Notes: generated by a model from the letters alone, not told the origin. A stretch of 64,000 bases of DNA from Streptomyces sp. NBC_00425 (GCF_036030735.1 NZ_CP107928.1:5828001-5892000); one strand, 5' to 3'; positions 16,699-25,588 are shown, counted from the first letter of the stretch. Numbers and translations are program-made.

Positions 16699-18042
16699 TC
16701 AGGCCGTCGGGCGGCCCATACCCCGGTAGGTCCAGCCGGCCTTGCGCCACAGCTCGGGGTCGAGCGCGTTGCGTCCGTCGAGGATCAGCCGGGTCGTCGC
16801 CACCTCGCCGAGCGCCGCCGGGTCCAGCTCGCGGAACTCCCGCCACTCCGTGAGATGCAGCACCGCGTCGGCGCCCCGCACGGCGTCGAGCGCCGAGGGG
16901 GCGTAACCGAGGGTGGGGAAGAGCCGGCGGGCGTTCTCCATCCCCTTCGGGTCGTACACCGTGACCTGACCGCCTTGCAGATGGATCTGCCCGGCCACGT
17001 TCAGCGCGGGGGAGTCCCGGACGTCGTCCGAGTCGGGCTTGAAGGTGGCGCCGAGCACGGCGATCCGCCGGCCCAGGAACGACCCGCCGCCGAGCGCCTG
17101 CCGCGCGAGCTCCACCATCCGCCCCCGCTGGCGCATGTTGATCGAGTCGATCTCGCGCAGGAAGGTCAGCGCCTGGTCGGCGCCGAGCTCACCGGCCCGG
17201 GCCATGAAGGCGCGGATGTCCTTGGGCAGACAGCCGCCGCCGAAGCCGATCCCCGCCCGCAGGAACTTCTTGCCGATCCGGTCGTCGTACCCGATCGCCT
17301 CGGCCAGCTTGGCGACGTCGCCGTCGGCGGCCTCGCACACCTCCGCCATGGCGTTGATGAAGGAGATCTTGGTGGCGAGGAAGGAGTTCGCGGACGTCTT
17401 GACCAGCTCGGCCGTGGGGAAGTCCGTGACGACGAACGGGGAACCCTCCCCGACGGGCGTCTCGTACACCTGCCGCAGCAGCGCCTCGGCCCGCTCGCTG
17501 CGCACGCCGACGACGATCCGGTCCGGGTGCAGGGTGTCCTGCACCGCGAAGCCCTCCCGCAGGAACTCCGGGTTCCAGGCGAGCTCGGCGTCCTCACCGG
17601 CCGGCGCGAGTTCGGCGATCATGCGGGCCAGCCGGTCCGCGGAGCCCACCGGCACGGTCGACTTGCCGACGACCAGCGCGGGCCGCGTCAGATGCGGGGC
17701 GAGGGAGGCGAGGGCGGACTCGACGTACGACATGTCGCACGCGTACTCGCCGTGCTTCTGGGGCGTGTTGACGCAGACGAAGTGGACGTCGCCGAACGCC
17801 CCCACCTCGGCCCAGTCCTGGGTGAACCGCAGCCGGCCGCTGGAACCCTCGAACCCGGCGACGTGCCGGCGCAGCAGCTCCTCCAGACCCGGCTCGTACA
17901 TGGGCGTCTCACCGCGCTCGAGCATCTCGATCTTCTCGCGCACCACGTCGAGAGCGAGCACCTCGAATCCCAGCTCGGCCATGGCCGCGGCGTGCGTGGC
18001 GCCGAGATAGCCGGTGCCGATCACGGTGATGTTGAGGGCCAT
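16699..18042 (-). CDS. UDP-glucose 6-dehydrogenase
   Basis: A 447-aa NAD-dependent enzyme of the UDP-glucose/GDP-mannose dehydrogenase family that oxidises UDP-glucose to UDP-glucuronate for wall or capsular polymers. It has the Rossmann start ITVIGTGYLGATHAAAMAELG, STVPVGS, ELAWNPEFLREG and the catalytic C271 in GFGGGCLPKD. AGGAG precedes the ATG. GDP-mannose or UDP-ManNAc oxidation cannot be excluded from sequence alone, but overall motifs favour UDP-glucose. Confidence 0.92.
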   Translation of the reverse strand: MALNITVIGTGYLGATHAAAMAELGFEVLALDVVREKIEMLERGETPMYEPGLEELLRRHVAGFEGSSGRLRFTQDWAEVGAFGDVHFVCVNTPQKHGEYACDMSYVESALASLAPHLTRPALVVGKSTVPVGSADRLARMIAELAPAGEDAELAWNPEFLREGFAVQDTLHPDRIVVGVRSERAEALLRQVYETPVGEGSPFVVTDFPTAELVKTSANSFLATKISFINAMAEVCEAADGDVAKLAEAIGYDDRIGKKFLRAGIGFGGGCLPKDIRAFMARAGELGADQALTFLREIDSINMRQRGRMVELARQALGGGSFLGRRIAVLGATFKPDSDDVRDSPALNVAGQIHLQGGQVTVYDPKGMENARRLFPTLGYAPSALDAVRGADAVLHLTEWREFRELDPAALGEVATTRLILDGRNALDPELWRKAGWTYRGMGRPTA

Positions 18043-18171
18043 GAATGCTCCTGGTGGGGGATGCCGGTCGCTGCGCGCCCGAGCATAGTCGGGGCGTGCG
18101 GACGCCCTTCACCGGGCAGATCACGGGACGGGACCCCTGTCGCCAAGGTCACGTATCAACCGGCTCGGCGG

Positions 18172-18215
18172 CGCTTTAAAATTTGAGTTACTTAACGGTA
18201 ATTAGCACGGTGACC
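18172..18215 (+). promoter_or_regulatory. AT-rich promoter/operator region of the acyl-CoA dehydrogenase gene
   Basis: A sharply AT-rich island in otherwise GC-rich DNA. It contains TTAC and GTAA arms (18188-18191, 18198-18201) that could form a small operator, for example for a TetR-type fatty-acid regulator. No unambiguous -35/-10 pair is visible. Confidence 0.4.
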
Positions 18216-18241
18216 GCAGCGTCTTTGGAGCGTGAGACACC

Positions 18242-19399
18242 TTGGCCGGATCGGCTGATTTCGACCTGTACCGCCCGTCCGAGGAGCACGACATGCTCCG
18301 CGACGCGATCCGTTCGCTCTCCGAGGCGAAGATCGCGCCGTTCGCCGCCGCGGTGGACGAGGAGGCACGCTTCCCGCAGGAGGCGCTGGACGCGCTGGTG
18401 GCCAGCGACCTGCACGCCGTGCACGTCCCCGAGGAGTACGGCGGCGCGGGCGCCGACGCCCTCGCGACGGTCATCGTGATCGAGGAGGTGGCCCGCGTCT
18501 GCGTGTCCTCCTCGCTGATCCCCGCGGTCAACAAGCTGGGCTCGCTCCCGGTGATCCTCTCCGGGTCCGAGGACCTGAAGAAGAGGTACCTGTCGCCGCT
18601 CGCCAAGGGCGACGCGATGTTCTCGTACGCGCTCTCCGAGCCGGACGCGGGCTCGGACGCCGCCGGGATGAAGACGAAGGCGGTCCGCGACGGCGACCAC
18701 TGGATCCTCAACGGCGTGAAGCGCTGGATCACCAACGCCGGCGTGAGCGACTACTACACGGTCATGGCCGTGACGGACCCGACGAAGCGCTCCAAGGGCA
18801 TCTCCGCGTTCGTCGTCGAGAAGTCCGACCCGGGGGTCTCCTTCGGCGCCCCGGAGAAGAAGCTCGGCATCAAGGGCTCCCCGACCCGCGAGGTCTACTT
18901 CGACAACGTCCGCATCCCGGCCGACCGCATGATCGGCGAGGAGGGCACGGGCTTCGCGACGGCGATGAAGACGCTCGACCACACCCGCATCACGATCGCC
19001 GCGCAGGCGCTCGGCGTCGCCCAGGGCGCCTTCGACTACGCCAAGGGCTACGTCCAGGAGCGCAAGCAGTTCGGCAAGGCCATCGCCGACTTCCAGGGCA
19101 TCCAGTTCATGCTCGCCGACATGGCGATGAAGATCGAGGCCGCCCGTCAGCTGACGTACGCGGCGGCGGCCAAGTCCGAGCGCCTGGACTCCGACCTCAC
19201 CTTCCAGGGCGCGGCCGCCAAGTGCTTCGCCTCGGACGTGGCGATGGAGGTCACCACGGACGCCGTCCAGCTCCTCGGCGGCTACGGCTACACCCGTGAC
19301 TACCCGGTCGAGCGGATGATGCGCGACGCGAAGATCACGCAGATCTACGAGGGCACGAACCAGGTCCAGCGCATCGTCATGGCGAGGAACCTGCCGTAG
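18242..19399 (+). CDS. Acyl-CoA dehydrogenase
   Basis: A 385-aa FAD enzyme introducing the alpha-beta double bond in acyl-CoA. It has the three-domain family layout with FSYALSEPDAGSDAAGM, WILNGVKRWITNAG, the LLGGYGYTRDYPVERMMRD helix and the catalytic base E370 in IYEGTNQVQR, placed as in short- and medium-chain enzymes. The start is TTG at 18242 with GGAG about 12 nt upstream. It could act on fatty or branched-chain acyl-CoA. Monocistronic, closed by a strong hairpin. Confidence 0.94.
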   Translation: MAGSADFDLYRPSEEHDMLRDAIRSLSEAKIAPFAAAVDEEARFPQEALDALVASDLHAVHVPEEYGGAGADALATVIVIEEVARVCVSSSLIPAVNKLGSLPVILSGSEDLKKRYLSPLAKGDAMFSYALSEPDAGSDAAGMKTKAVRDGDHWILNGVKRWITNAGVSDYYTVMAVTDPTKRSKGISAFVVEKSDPGVSFGAPEKKLGIKGSPTREVYFDNVRIPADRMIGEEGTGFATAMKTLDHTRITIAAQALGVAQGAFDYAKGYVQERKQFGKAIADFQGIQFMLADMAMKIEAARQLTYAAAAKSERLDSDLTFQGAAAKCFASDVAMEVTTDAVQLLGGYGYTRDYPVERMMRDAKITQIYEGTNQVQRIVMARNLP

Positions 19400-19420
19400 C
19401 CGTCGGCCGACGGCCCGGCC

Positions 19421-19462
19421 GAGCGGTGAGGGACGCCCGGAAAAGGGCGTCCCTCACCGCTC
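19421..19462 (+). terminator. Rho-independent-type terminator
   Basis: An 18-bp perfect stem (19421-19438 with 19445-19462) and GGAAAA loop, 21 nt after the acyl-CoA dehydrogenase stop. Confidence 0.88.
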
Positions 19463-19599
19463 CCGGGCTTAGGGGGCGACCGATGTGCAGATTATTTGGA
19501 CATTTCGTGAATCGGTGAAGGCATTCTTTAATTCGCTGGCCCCTTCCTTTCCCGTGCTAATGTGATCGCTGCTGTTTGGAATTCACTCAGGGAGGGTGC

Positions 19600-20034
19600 A
19601 TGCGCAAGAGGCGCATAGGGACAGTCGTTGCCGCCGCAATAGGAGCTTTCGCGCTCTTTTCCACTCAGGCGTCCGCCATCACGTGGGAGAAGGACTTCGC
19701 GACCGGGCTCGCCCCGTCCTCCAGCGGGTCGGCCGTCTGGTCCTACAGCCCCCAGGAAGACGGGAACGCGGCGTTCCAGAAGAACGGCGACTGGTTCTTC
19801 GTCTCCGACAACAGGGCGGACGGTTTCTCCACCGTCGCCGAATGGCGTCTCTACAACACGAGTGGCACGCTCGTGCGCGGTGGAAACGTCTGGATGAATC
19901 TGGGAGCCGGCGAGTCCCGCTGGAAGGACAAGGACTTCACCGAAGGCTACAAGCTGCAGTTCAGGGTATGCCGTGGGCACTCCAACGGCACCTTCCTCGA
20001 GCATTGCGGCGCTTGGGTTTCCATAGCGGCCTGA
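19600..20034 (+). CDS. Small secreted protein of unknown function
   Basis: A 144-aa protein with a Sec signal peptide (MRKRRIGTVVAAAIGAFALF, cleavage likely after QASA). The mature part of about 119 residues is predicted beta-rich and Trp/Asn/Gly-rich, with two cysteines (CRGHSNGTFLEHC) placed for a disulfide near the C-terminus. I recognise no family; it resembles the small extracellular proteins common in Streptomyces. The ATG at 19600 is preceded by GGGAGGG and starts the signal peptide; an upstream TTG at 19576 is unlikely. The preceding 110 nt are unusually AT-rich. Confidence 0.78.
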   Translation: MRKRRIGTVVAAAIGAFALFSTQASAITWEKDFATGLAPSSSGSAVWSYSPQEDGNAAFQKNGDWFFVSDNRADGFSTVAEWRLYNTSGTLVRGGNVWMNLGAGESRWKDKDFTEGYKLQFRVCRGHSNGTFLEHCGAWVSIAA

Positions 20035-20128
20035 CAGGGTTTTCCTTCGGGGGTTCGCCGAACTCTTCGAGTCGCCCGTGACGGACGCGGCGACGGCCTT
20101 GCACAAGGCCGAGCGGACGCAGTGACAG

Positions 20129-20155
20129 AGGGCCCGACGTCTCACGTCGGGCCCT
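20129..20155 (+). terminator. Terminator after the small secreted protein
   Basis: A 12-bp perfect stem (20129-20140 with 20144-20155) with a 3-nt loop, followed by TT. Confidence 0.75.
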
Positions 20156-20239
20156 TTGCGGCGAATCGGCAAGCACGCCTCCTGAGGAATTCGCATCCGA
20201 CCCGAAGCCGACGGCGGGGCGATCGGATGAAGCGCCTGC

Positions 20240-20800
20240 TCAGTCGCCGAAGCCCTCCGCGATCCGGCGCTCGCGCAGTTCCATGATCGCGCGGCGGCGG
20301 GCCAGGCGGTGGGTGCGGCGGATCTGGGCCTCCTGGAAGCGGCGTTCGTCGCGTTCCGTCTCGGGGAGCACCGGCGGGACCGTGCGCGGCTTGCCGTCGG
20401 CGTCGACGGCGGCGAAGACCAGGTAGGCCGAGCCGACCTGGGTGGCCGGGGCGGACTCGTTCCAGCGTTCGGCCATGACCCGTACGCCGACCTCCATCGA
20501 GGTCCGGCCGGTCCAGTTGACCTGGGCCTTCACATGGACGAGGTCACCCACCCGGACCGGCTCCAGAAACGCCATCTCGTCCATGGACGCGGTGACGGCG
20601 GGGCCCCCGGAGTGCCGTCCGGCCACGGCGCCCGCCGCGTCGTCGACGAGTTTCATGATCACACCGCCGTGCACCGTGCCCAGGAGGTTGGTGTCGGCGT
20701 GGGTCATGATGTGGCTGAGAGTGGTGCGGGACGCCGACGTGGGCTTGCCCGGGATGTCCGGGGTGCTGCCCGAGTCCGCTGCGGTGACCTGGTCTGTCAT
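20240..20800 (-). CDS. Acyl-CoA thioesterase (hotdog fold)
   Basis: A 186-aa hot-dog thioesterase hydrolysing acyl-CoA. The diagnostic stretch is NLLGTVHGGVIMKLVDDAAG, followed by FLEPVRVGDLVHVKAQVNWTGRTS. A basic helical tail (RRTHRLARRRAIMELRERR) extends the usual fold. The ATG at 20800 is chosen; GTG at 20809 (adding VED) is equally possible because the GGTGGAGG ribosome site lies very close to the ATG. It is divergent from the first LCP gene. Confidence 0.9.
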   Translation of the reverse strand: MTDQVTAADSGSTPDIPGKPTSASRTTLSHIMTHADTNLLGTVHGGVIMKLVDDAAGAVAGRHSGGPAVTASMDEMAFLEPVRVGDLVHVKAQVNWTGRTSMEVGVRVMAERWNESAPATQVGSAYLVFAAVDADGKPRTVPPVLPETERDERRFQEAQIRRTHRLARRRAIMELRERRIAEGFGD

Positions 20801-20920
20801 GTCCTCCACCTTATGGTGCGGGGGACAACCCGGGACTTTGTGTCAGCTTGGCAACAGCGGGGCCCTGATTCTCCGACGACCCTTGTACGGCACACAGCAC
20901 TGCCCTGCACACTGGTCCGC

Positions 20921-22204
20921 ATGAACGATTGGCCCGAGGGATGGTCCGACAGGGACCGCGGCAACCGGTACGGCGGCGGCAGCGCGAACGCGCAGCCCGA
21001 GAGCCCGCGTGTCATGCGGCAGGTCCGCCGCGGTCCGGCCGCGCCGCCGCAGGGCGCCGGCGTCCCGCCGCAGCCGTCGTACGTCAACGGCCAGGGATAC
21101 GGCGACTACACCGACGCCCGGCAGACCGGGTACGACAGCGGCTACAACACGGGCCAGGTCTACGGCGGCGACTCCGGCGACTCCGGGGGGACCGGCGGAT
21201 ACGCCGGCGGTGAGCCGCGCCCCGCGCCGAACTGGCGCCGCCGCATCAAGTGGACGGCGATCACCGTCGTGACCGTGCTGGTCGTGACGACGGTGGGCAC
21301 CTACTTCTGGGCCGACGGCAAGCTGAAGCGCGAGGTCGACCTGTCGAAGGTCATCGACCGGCCCGAGGGCGGCGACGGCACGAACTACCTGATCGTCGGC
21401 TCCGACAGCCGTGAGGGCATGTCCGCCGAGGAGAAGAAGAAGCTGCACACCGGCTCCGCCGAGGGCAAGCGCACCGACTCCATGATGATCCTGCACGTCG
21501 GGTCGAACGGCGACACGCTGATCTCGCTGCCGCGCGACTCCGACGTCGAGCTTCCGACGTTCGTCGGCTCCGAGTCCGGCAAGACGTACAAGGGCACCGG
21601 CCGGCACATCAAGCTGAACGCCGCGTACGCCACCGACGGCCCCGAGCTGCTGGTGCGCACGATCGAGTTCAACACCGGCCTGCGCATCGACCACTACGTC
21701 GAGATCGGCTTCGCCGGCTTCGCGAGCATCGTGGACGCGGTCGGCGGCGTCGAGATCACCATCGACAAGGCCTTCAAGGACAAGTACTCGGGCGCCGACT
21801 TCCAGGCGGGCAAGCAGAAGCTGAACGGTGAGGAGGCGCTGGCCTTCGTCCGCACCCGGCACGCGTTCGCCGCGTCCGACCTGCAGCGCACCAAGAACCA
21901 GCAGAAGTTCCTCGCGGCCCTCGCCCATGAGGTGGCGACCCCGGGCACGGTCCTGAACCCCTTCAAGCTGTACCCGACGATGAGCGCCGGACTGGACTCG
22001 CTGATCGTCGACAAGGACATGGGTCTGTACGACCTCGGGTCCATGTTCTTCGCGATGAAGGGCGTCAACGGCGGCGACGGCACCTCGCTGAACATGCCGA
22101 TCTCCGGCTCCTCCGGCGGCAACCTCGTCTGGGACAAGACGAAGGTCAAGCAGCTGGTGAACGAGCTGAACAACGACGAGAAGGTCACCGTCACCGGCAA
22201 CTGA
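20921..22204 (+). CDS. LCP-family wall polymer ligase (1 of 5)
   Basis: A 427-aa LytR-CpsA-Psr protein. A Gly/Tyr/Asp-rich cytoplasmic region (1-105) precedes one transmembrane helix (111-130) and an extracellular LCP domain with NYLIVGSDSREGM, RTDSMMILHV, ISLPRDS and EEALAFVRTRHAF, the Arg/Asp residues that bind lipid pyrophosphate and metal. LCP enzymes transfer anionic polymers from lipid carriers to peptidoglycan. No LytR_C domain follows. It is the only plus-strand member of the group and ends at a strong terminator. Confidence 0.93.
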   Translation: MNDWPEGWSDRDRGNRYGGGSANAQPESPRVMRQVRRGPAAPPQGAGVPPQPSYVNGQGYGDYTDARQTGYDSGYNTGQVYGGDSGDSGGTGGYAGGEPRPAPNWRRRIKWTAITVVTVLVVTTVGTYFWADGKLKREVDLSKVIDRPEGGDGTNYLIVGSDSREGMSAEEKKKLHTGSAEGKRTDSMMILHVGSNGDTLISLPRDSDVELPTFVGSESGKTYKGTGRHIKLNAAYATDGPELLVRTIEFNTGLRIDHYVEIGFAGFASIVDAVGGVEITIDKAFKDKYSGADFQAGKQKLNGEEALAFVRTRHAFAASDLQRTKNQQKFLAALAHEVATPGTVLNPFKLYPTMSAGLDSLIVDKDMGLYDLGSMFFAMKGVNGGDGTSLNMPISGSSGGNLVWDKTKVKQLVNELNNDEKVTVTGN

Positions 22205-22217
22205 CGGGTCCGCGCAG

Positions 22218-22251
22218 GGAAAGGGGCGCCCGCAACCGGGCGCCCCTTTCC
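22218..22251 (+). terminator. Terminator after LCP gene 1
   Basis: A 15-bp perfect stem (22218-22232 with 22237-22251) with a 4-nt loop, 14 nt after the stop codon. Confidence 0.87.
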
Positions 22252-22253
22252 GT

Positions 22254-22302
22254 GTTCCGGGACCGCGTTCCGGTCCGTGTTGCGGTCCGTGTTCCGGACC
22301 GC
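22254..22302. repeat. Four-unit 12-nt tandem repeat
   Basis: Units of GTTCCGGTCCGT type at 22254-22266 (13 nt), 22267-22278, 22279-22290 and 22291-22302. They alternate GGTCC and GGACC, so neighbouring units also form small inverted repeats. The array lies between a terminator and the 3' end of the copper-protein gene. Confidence 0.7.
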
Positions 22303-22319
22303 GTTCGAGCGGCGTCGCG

Positions 22320-22682
22320 TCACATGGCGGCGCCCGCCATCGTGCGGCACATCTCGGCGCAGCGGCGACAGGACTCCGCGCAGCGCATCATCTGGGGATC
22401 GTCCGGCATGGCCGTACACGCCTCGGCGCACATGTCGCACGCCTTGGCGCACATCGCGCACATCTCGGTCGACATGGGCGAGCGCCGCATCATCATGTCG
22501 GCGCACATACGGGTCGTCTCGGAGCAGTCCAGCAGCGCGCGCATGATCTGCATCTGGGCCTGGCCGCCCATCTGCATGCAGGAGCTCATGGTCTCCTCGC
22601 ACATGCTGTGGCAGGACATGCAGGCCTCGACGCAGTCCTGCATCTGGCTGCTCATGGCGTTCATGGTTCCGGGCCGGGTCAT
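22320..22682 (-). CDS. Four-helix-bundle copper-storage protein (DUF326/Csp-like)
   Basis: A 120-aa protein with 16 cysteines and 25 methionines arranged as Cys-x-x-Cys and Cys-x3-Cys along predicted helices (DCVEACMSCHSMCEE, CAMCAKACDMCAEAC, CAESCRRCAEMC). This matches copper-storage proteins (Csp family), where thiolates line a four-helix bundle and bind many Cu(I) ions. No Sec or Tat signal is visible, which points to the cytosolic Csp3 type. GAGGAGG precedes the ATG at 22682. No copper regulator or exporter is adjacent. Confidence 0.88.
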   Translation of the reverse strand: MTRPGTMNAMSSQMQDCVEACMSCHSMCEETMSSCMQMGGQAQMQIMRALLDCSETTRMCADMMMRRSPMSTEMCAMCAKACDMCAEACTAMPDDPQMMRCAESCRRCAEMCRTMAGAAM

Positions 22683-22824
22683 GGCTCCTCCTCGTGGTGA
22701 GGGGCCCGTTCGGGAGTGAGGGGGGCCGGGCGGGCCCGTTGCGTGCCCTTCCGTCCTACGCCCTCCCACGGGCCTCCGCCATCGGGGACCCGGCGGCACC
22801 GGTGATCCGCGCCGCGGACACGAC

Positions 22825-24285
22825 CTAGGAGCAGCCCACCTCGTCGCCGCGTACGACGGCGAACTCCCCGTGCTCGGCGTCGGCCGCCCGCACCGTGCGC
22901 ACCCCCCGGAAGTCCGCGCCGGCGGTCACCTTCAGCGTCGGCCCGAGCCCCTTGACGACCCGCAGCTCGCTGTGCGGCAGGGCGGTCGCGAGGGACTTCG
23001 CGGAGCGGTCCCAGCGCGGGTCGTAGGCGACGACCGTGCGCCGGACGGTCGGGTCGGCCGCGCTGACCGGCTGCCCCGTCGTGCGGAAGCCCGTCGCCGC
23101 GAGCGCCGCGTCCACCCGCCTGCCGAGTCCCGTGGTGTGCGTGCCGTTCTCCACCTGGACGCGGATCTGCTGCGGCGCCACCTCCACGTGCGCGACCCCG
23201 CGGTCGAGCCGCCGGGCGGGTGCGGCCAGGGGCTTGTCGTCGCGCAGGGCCCGGAAGAGGCGCCGCGACTTCACCGGGTCCCACTTCAGCGTGGAGCCGA
23301 TGCCCTTCACGAAATATTCCATCTGTCCGACGGGGACGGTGACGAACTCGGAGGAGGACGGGGAGAAGGTGCGCATCGCCCTGCCGAGGTCCAGCAGTTC
23401 TTCCGCGCCGAAGCCCCGGTCGGCCCGTACCGAGCCGAGCACCGCCCGGGTCACGTCACGGAACCTCAGCGGGTTCAGCAGCACCCCGGAGGAGGTGGCC
23501 CGGTCCAGCAGGGCCGCCAGGAAGCGCTGCTGGCGCTTCATCCGGCCGAGGTCGGACGAGGCGTCCGCGTGCCGTGAGCGCACGTACTGCAGGGCCTCGC
23601 CGCCCTCGAGGGTGTGGGCGCCCGGCTCCAGGTCCAGGCCGGTGTACGCGTCCTTCAGGCGCGTCGCCGTGCAGACCTTCACGCCGCCGAGGACGTCCAC
23701 GGTCTTCATGAAGCTGGTGAAGTCGACCTCCAGATAGTGGTCGATCTTGACGTGCGTCATGTTCTCGACCGTGCGGACGGTCAGCTGCGGGCCGCCCTCC
23801 GCGTAGGCCGCGTTGATCCTGATCGGGTGGCCGTGATGCTCCTTGCCGGTGACCTGGTCGGTGTGCGGCGGCGTCTCGGCGTAGGAGTCGCGCGGGAGGC
23901 TGACCACGCTGGCCCGCTCCCGGTCCTCGGAGACGTGCACGATCATGATCGTGTCGGTGCAATGGCAGGGCACCCCGCCCAGGCGGTACCGGCGGCGCTC
24001 CGCCGCGCTGATCCGGTCGCGGCCGTCGGTGCCGACCAGCAGCACGTTCATGCCGTGACCGGCCCGCGGGCGGTTCTTCATGTCCTTGAAGGGGTCGACC
24101 CGGGCGATGCCGGCGTCGAGGCTGCTGATCACCGAGTGGCCGATGCCCGCGGAGGCGAGCAGCACCACGGAGAGCGTGGTCGCCGCCCGTACGGCCCAGC
24201 GGGGGCGCCGCCGTCGGGCGGGGTGAGGGGGCACGCGGCGCTGCGGGCGGGGGCGGCGCGGGAACCGGGGCGGTGTGGTGGGCAT
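22825..24285 (-). CDS. LCP-family wall polymer ligase with LytR_C domain (2 of 5)
   Basis: A 486-aa protein: basic cytoplasmic start (1-29), transmembrane helix (about 30-52), LCP domain (MNVLLVGTDGRDR, CTDTIMIVHV, VSLPRDSY, GEALQYVRSRHAD) and a C-terminal LytR_C-type domain (IRVQVENGTHTTGLGRRVD) that probably aids peptidoglycan or polymer binding. The ATG at 24285 has GGAGGTG 7 nt upstream; the frame is open further back but there overlaps the divergent glycosyltransferase gene. It should act at the outer face of the membrane. Confidence 0.92.
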   Translation of the reverse strand: MPTTPPRFPRRPRPQRRVPPHPARRRRPRWAVRAATTLSVVLLASAGIGHSVISSLDAGIARVDPFKDMKNRPRAGHGMNVLLVGTDGRDRISAAERRRYRLGGVPCHCTDTIMIVHVSEDRERASVVSLPRDSYAETPPHTDQVTGKEHHGHPIRINAAYAEGGPQLTVRTVENMTHVKIDHYLEVDFTSFMKTVDVLGGVKVCTATRLKDAYTGLDLEPGAHTLEGGEALQYVRSRHADASSDLGRMKRQQRFLAALLDRATSSGVLLNPLRFRDVTRAVLGSVRADRGFGAEELLDLGRAMRTFSPSSSEFVTVPVGQMEYFVKGIGSTLKWDPVKSRRLFRALRDDKPLAAPARRLDRGVAHVEVAPQQIRVQVENGTHTTGLGRRVDAALAATGFRTTGQPVSAADPTVRRTVVAYDPRWDRSAKSLATALPHSELRVVKGLGPTLKVTAGADFRGVRTVRAADAEHGEFAVVRGDEVGCS

Positions 24286-24417
24286 AGGGGCACCTCCGGG
24301 CGGCGGCCGTGGGTGGGGGGAAGCCGTTGGAACGGTAGGCCCATACGATCTGCCGACCGGTGCAGCACACCCGGCGGGGCGGGCGCTGTCCCCCGTTCGC
24401 GGTAACGTGAGCCCCCT

Positions 24418-25449
24418 ATGAACGCCAAGCCCGACGTGCAGCTCCCCGCCGTGTCCGTCATCATGCCCGTCCTCAATGAGGAGCGGCATCTGCGCGGAGC
24501 CGTCCAAGCGATCCTCGCGCAGGAGTACGCCGGCGAGATGGAGGTCGTGATCGCCATCGGTCCGTCCACGGACCGGACGGACGAGATCGCCGCCCAGCTC
24601 GTCGCGGAGGACTCCCGCGTGCACACGGTCCCCAATCCCACCGGGCGCACGCCCGCCGCGCTGAACGCCGCGATCAAGGCCTCCCGCCATCCGATCGTCG
24701 TCCGCGTGGACGGGCACGGGATGCTCTCGCCGAACTACATCGCCACCGCGGTGCGGCTCCTGGAGGAGACCGGCGCGCAGAACGTCGGCGGCATCATGCA
24801 CGCCGAGGGCGAGAACGACTGGGAGCACGCCGTCGCCGCGGCCATGACGTCGAAGATCGGGGTCGGCAACGCCGCCTTCCACACGGGAGGGCAGGCCGGC
24901 CCCGCCGAGACCGTGTACCTCGGTGTCTTCCGACGCGAGGCGCTGGAGCAACAGGGCGGCTACAACGAGGAGTTCGTCCGCGCCCAGGACTGGGAGCTGA
25001 ACTTCCGGATCAGGGAGGCCGGCGGCCTCATCTGGTTCTCGCCCGAGCTGAGGGTGTCCTACCGGCCGCGCCCCAGCGTGAAGGCGCTCGCCAAGCAGTA
25101 CAAGGACTACGGCCGTTGGCGTCACGTCGTGGCCCGCTACCACGAGGGCTCCATCAACCTGCGCTACCTCGCCCCGCCGACGGCGGTGTGCGCGATCGCC
25201 GCCGGGATCGTGGTGGGCGCCGCGCTCACGCCGCTGGGCTTCGTGATCCCCGGCGGCTACCTCGCGGCGATAGCCGCCGGTTCGCTGCCGGCCGGCCGGG
25301 GGCTGCCGGCGAAGGCCCGGCTGCAGATCCCGGTCGCCCTCGCCACCATGCACATGTCCTGGGGCTTCGGCTTCCTGACCAGTCCGAAGGCGCTGGCCAG
25401 GAAGGTCATCGCGTCCCGGCGGCCGGCGGTCCTCCTCAGCGACAGGTGA
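24418..25449 (+). CDS. Family 2 glycosyltransferase, ExoA-like
   Basis: A 343-aa membrane-associated glycosyltransferase. The GT-A domain starts VSVIMPVLNEERHLRGA, has the donor/metal segment VVRVDGHGM and the acceptor-side QDWELNFRIREAGG. Two or three hydrophobic segments follow (AVCAIAAGIVVGAALTPLGF onward), as in succinoglycan ExoA-type enzymes that extend lipid-linked oligosaccharides at the inner membrane face. A possible -10, TAACGT at 24403-24408, lies 9 nt before the ATG. Set among LCP genes, it may build a polymer that they attach. Confidence 0.9.
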   Translation: MNAKPDVQLPAVSVIMPVLNEERHLRGAVQAILAQEYAGEMEVVIAIGPSTDRTDEIAAQLVAEDSRVHTVPNPTGRTPAALNAAIKASRHPIVVRVDGHGMLSPNYIATAVRLLEETGAQNVGGIMHAEGENDWEHAVAAAMTSKIGVGNAAFHTGGQAGPAETVYLGVFRREALEQQGGYNEEFVRAQDWELNFRIREAGGLIWFSPELRVSYRPRPSVKALAKQYKDYGRWRHVVARYHEGSINLRYLAPPTAVCAIAAGIVVGAALTPLGFVIPGGYLAAIAAGSLPAGRGLPAKARLQIPVALATMHMSWGFGFLTSPKALARKVIASRRPAVLLSDR

Positions 25450-25556
25450 GGGCCCGTCCCCTCCGGGACACCGGGACCGTCCGTCGAGCGGCACGTGCGG
25501 ACCGCGACTTGTCGATGCCGGGGAAGCGCCGCCCTCAGGGGTGACCACAACCGGCC

Positions 25557-25588
25557 GGGGGCTCGCCGTCGAGTGACGGCGAGCCCCC
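25557..25588. terminator. Bidirectional terminator
   Basis: A 14-bp perfect stem (25557-25570 with 25575-25588) with a GAGT loop, between the convergent glycosyltransferase and LCP gene 3. Confidence 0.85.

Noticed and set aside
22825..25548. LCP gene 2 as a 907-aa protein
   Set aside because: The extension overlaps the well-supported glycosyltransferase on the other strand; the ATG at 24285 has a perfect ribosome site and begins the membrane anchor.
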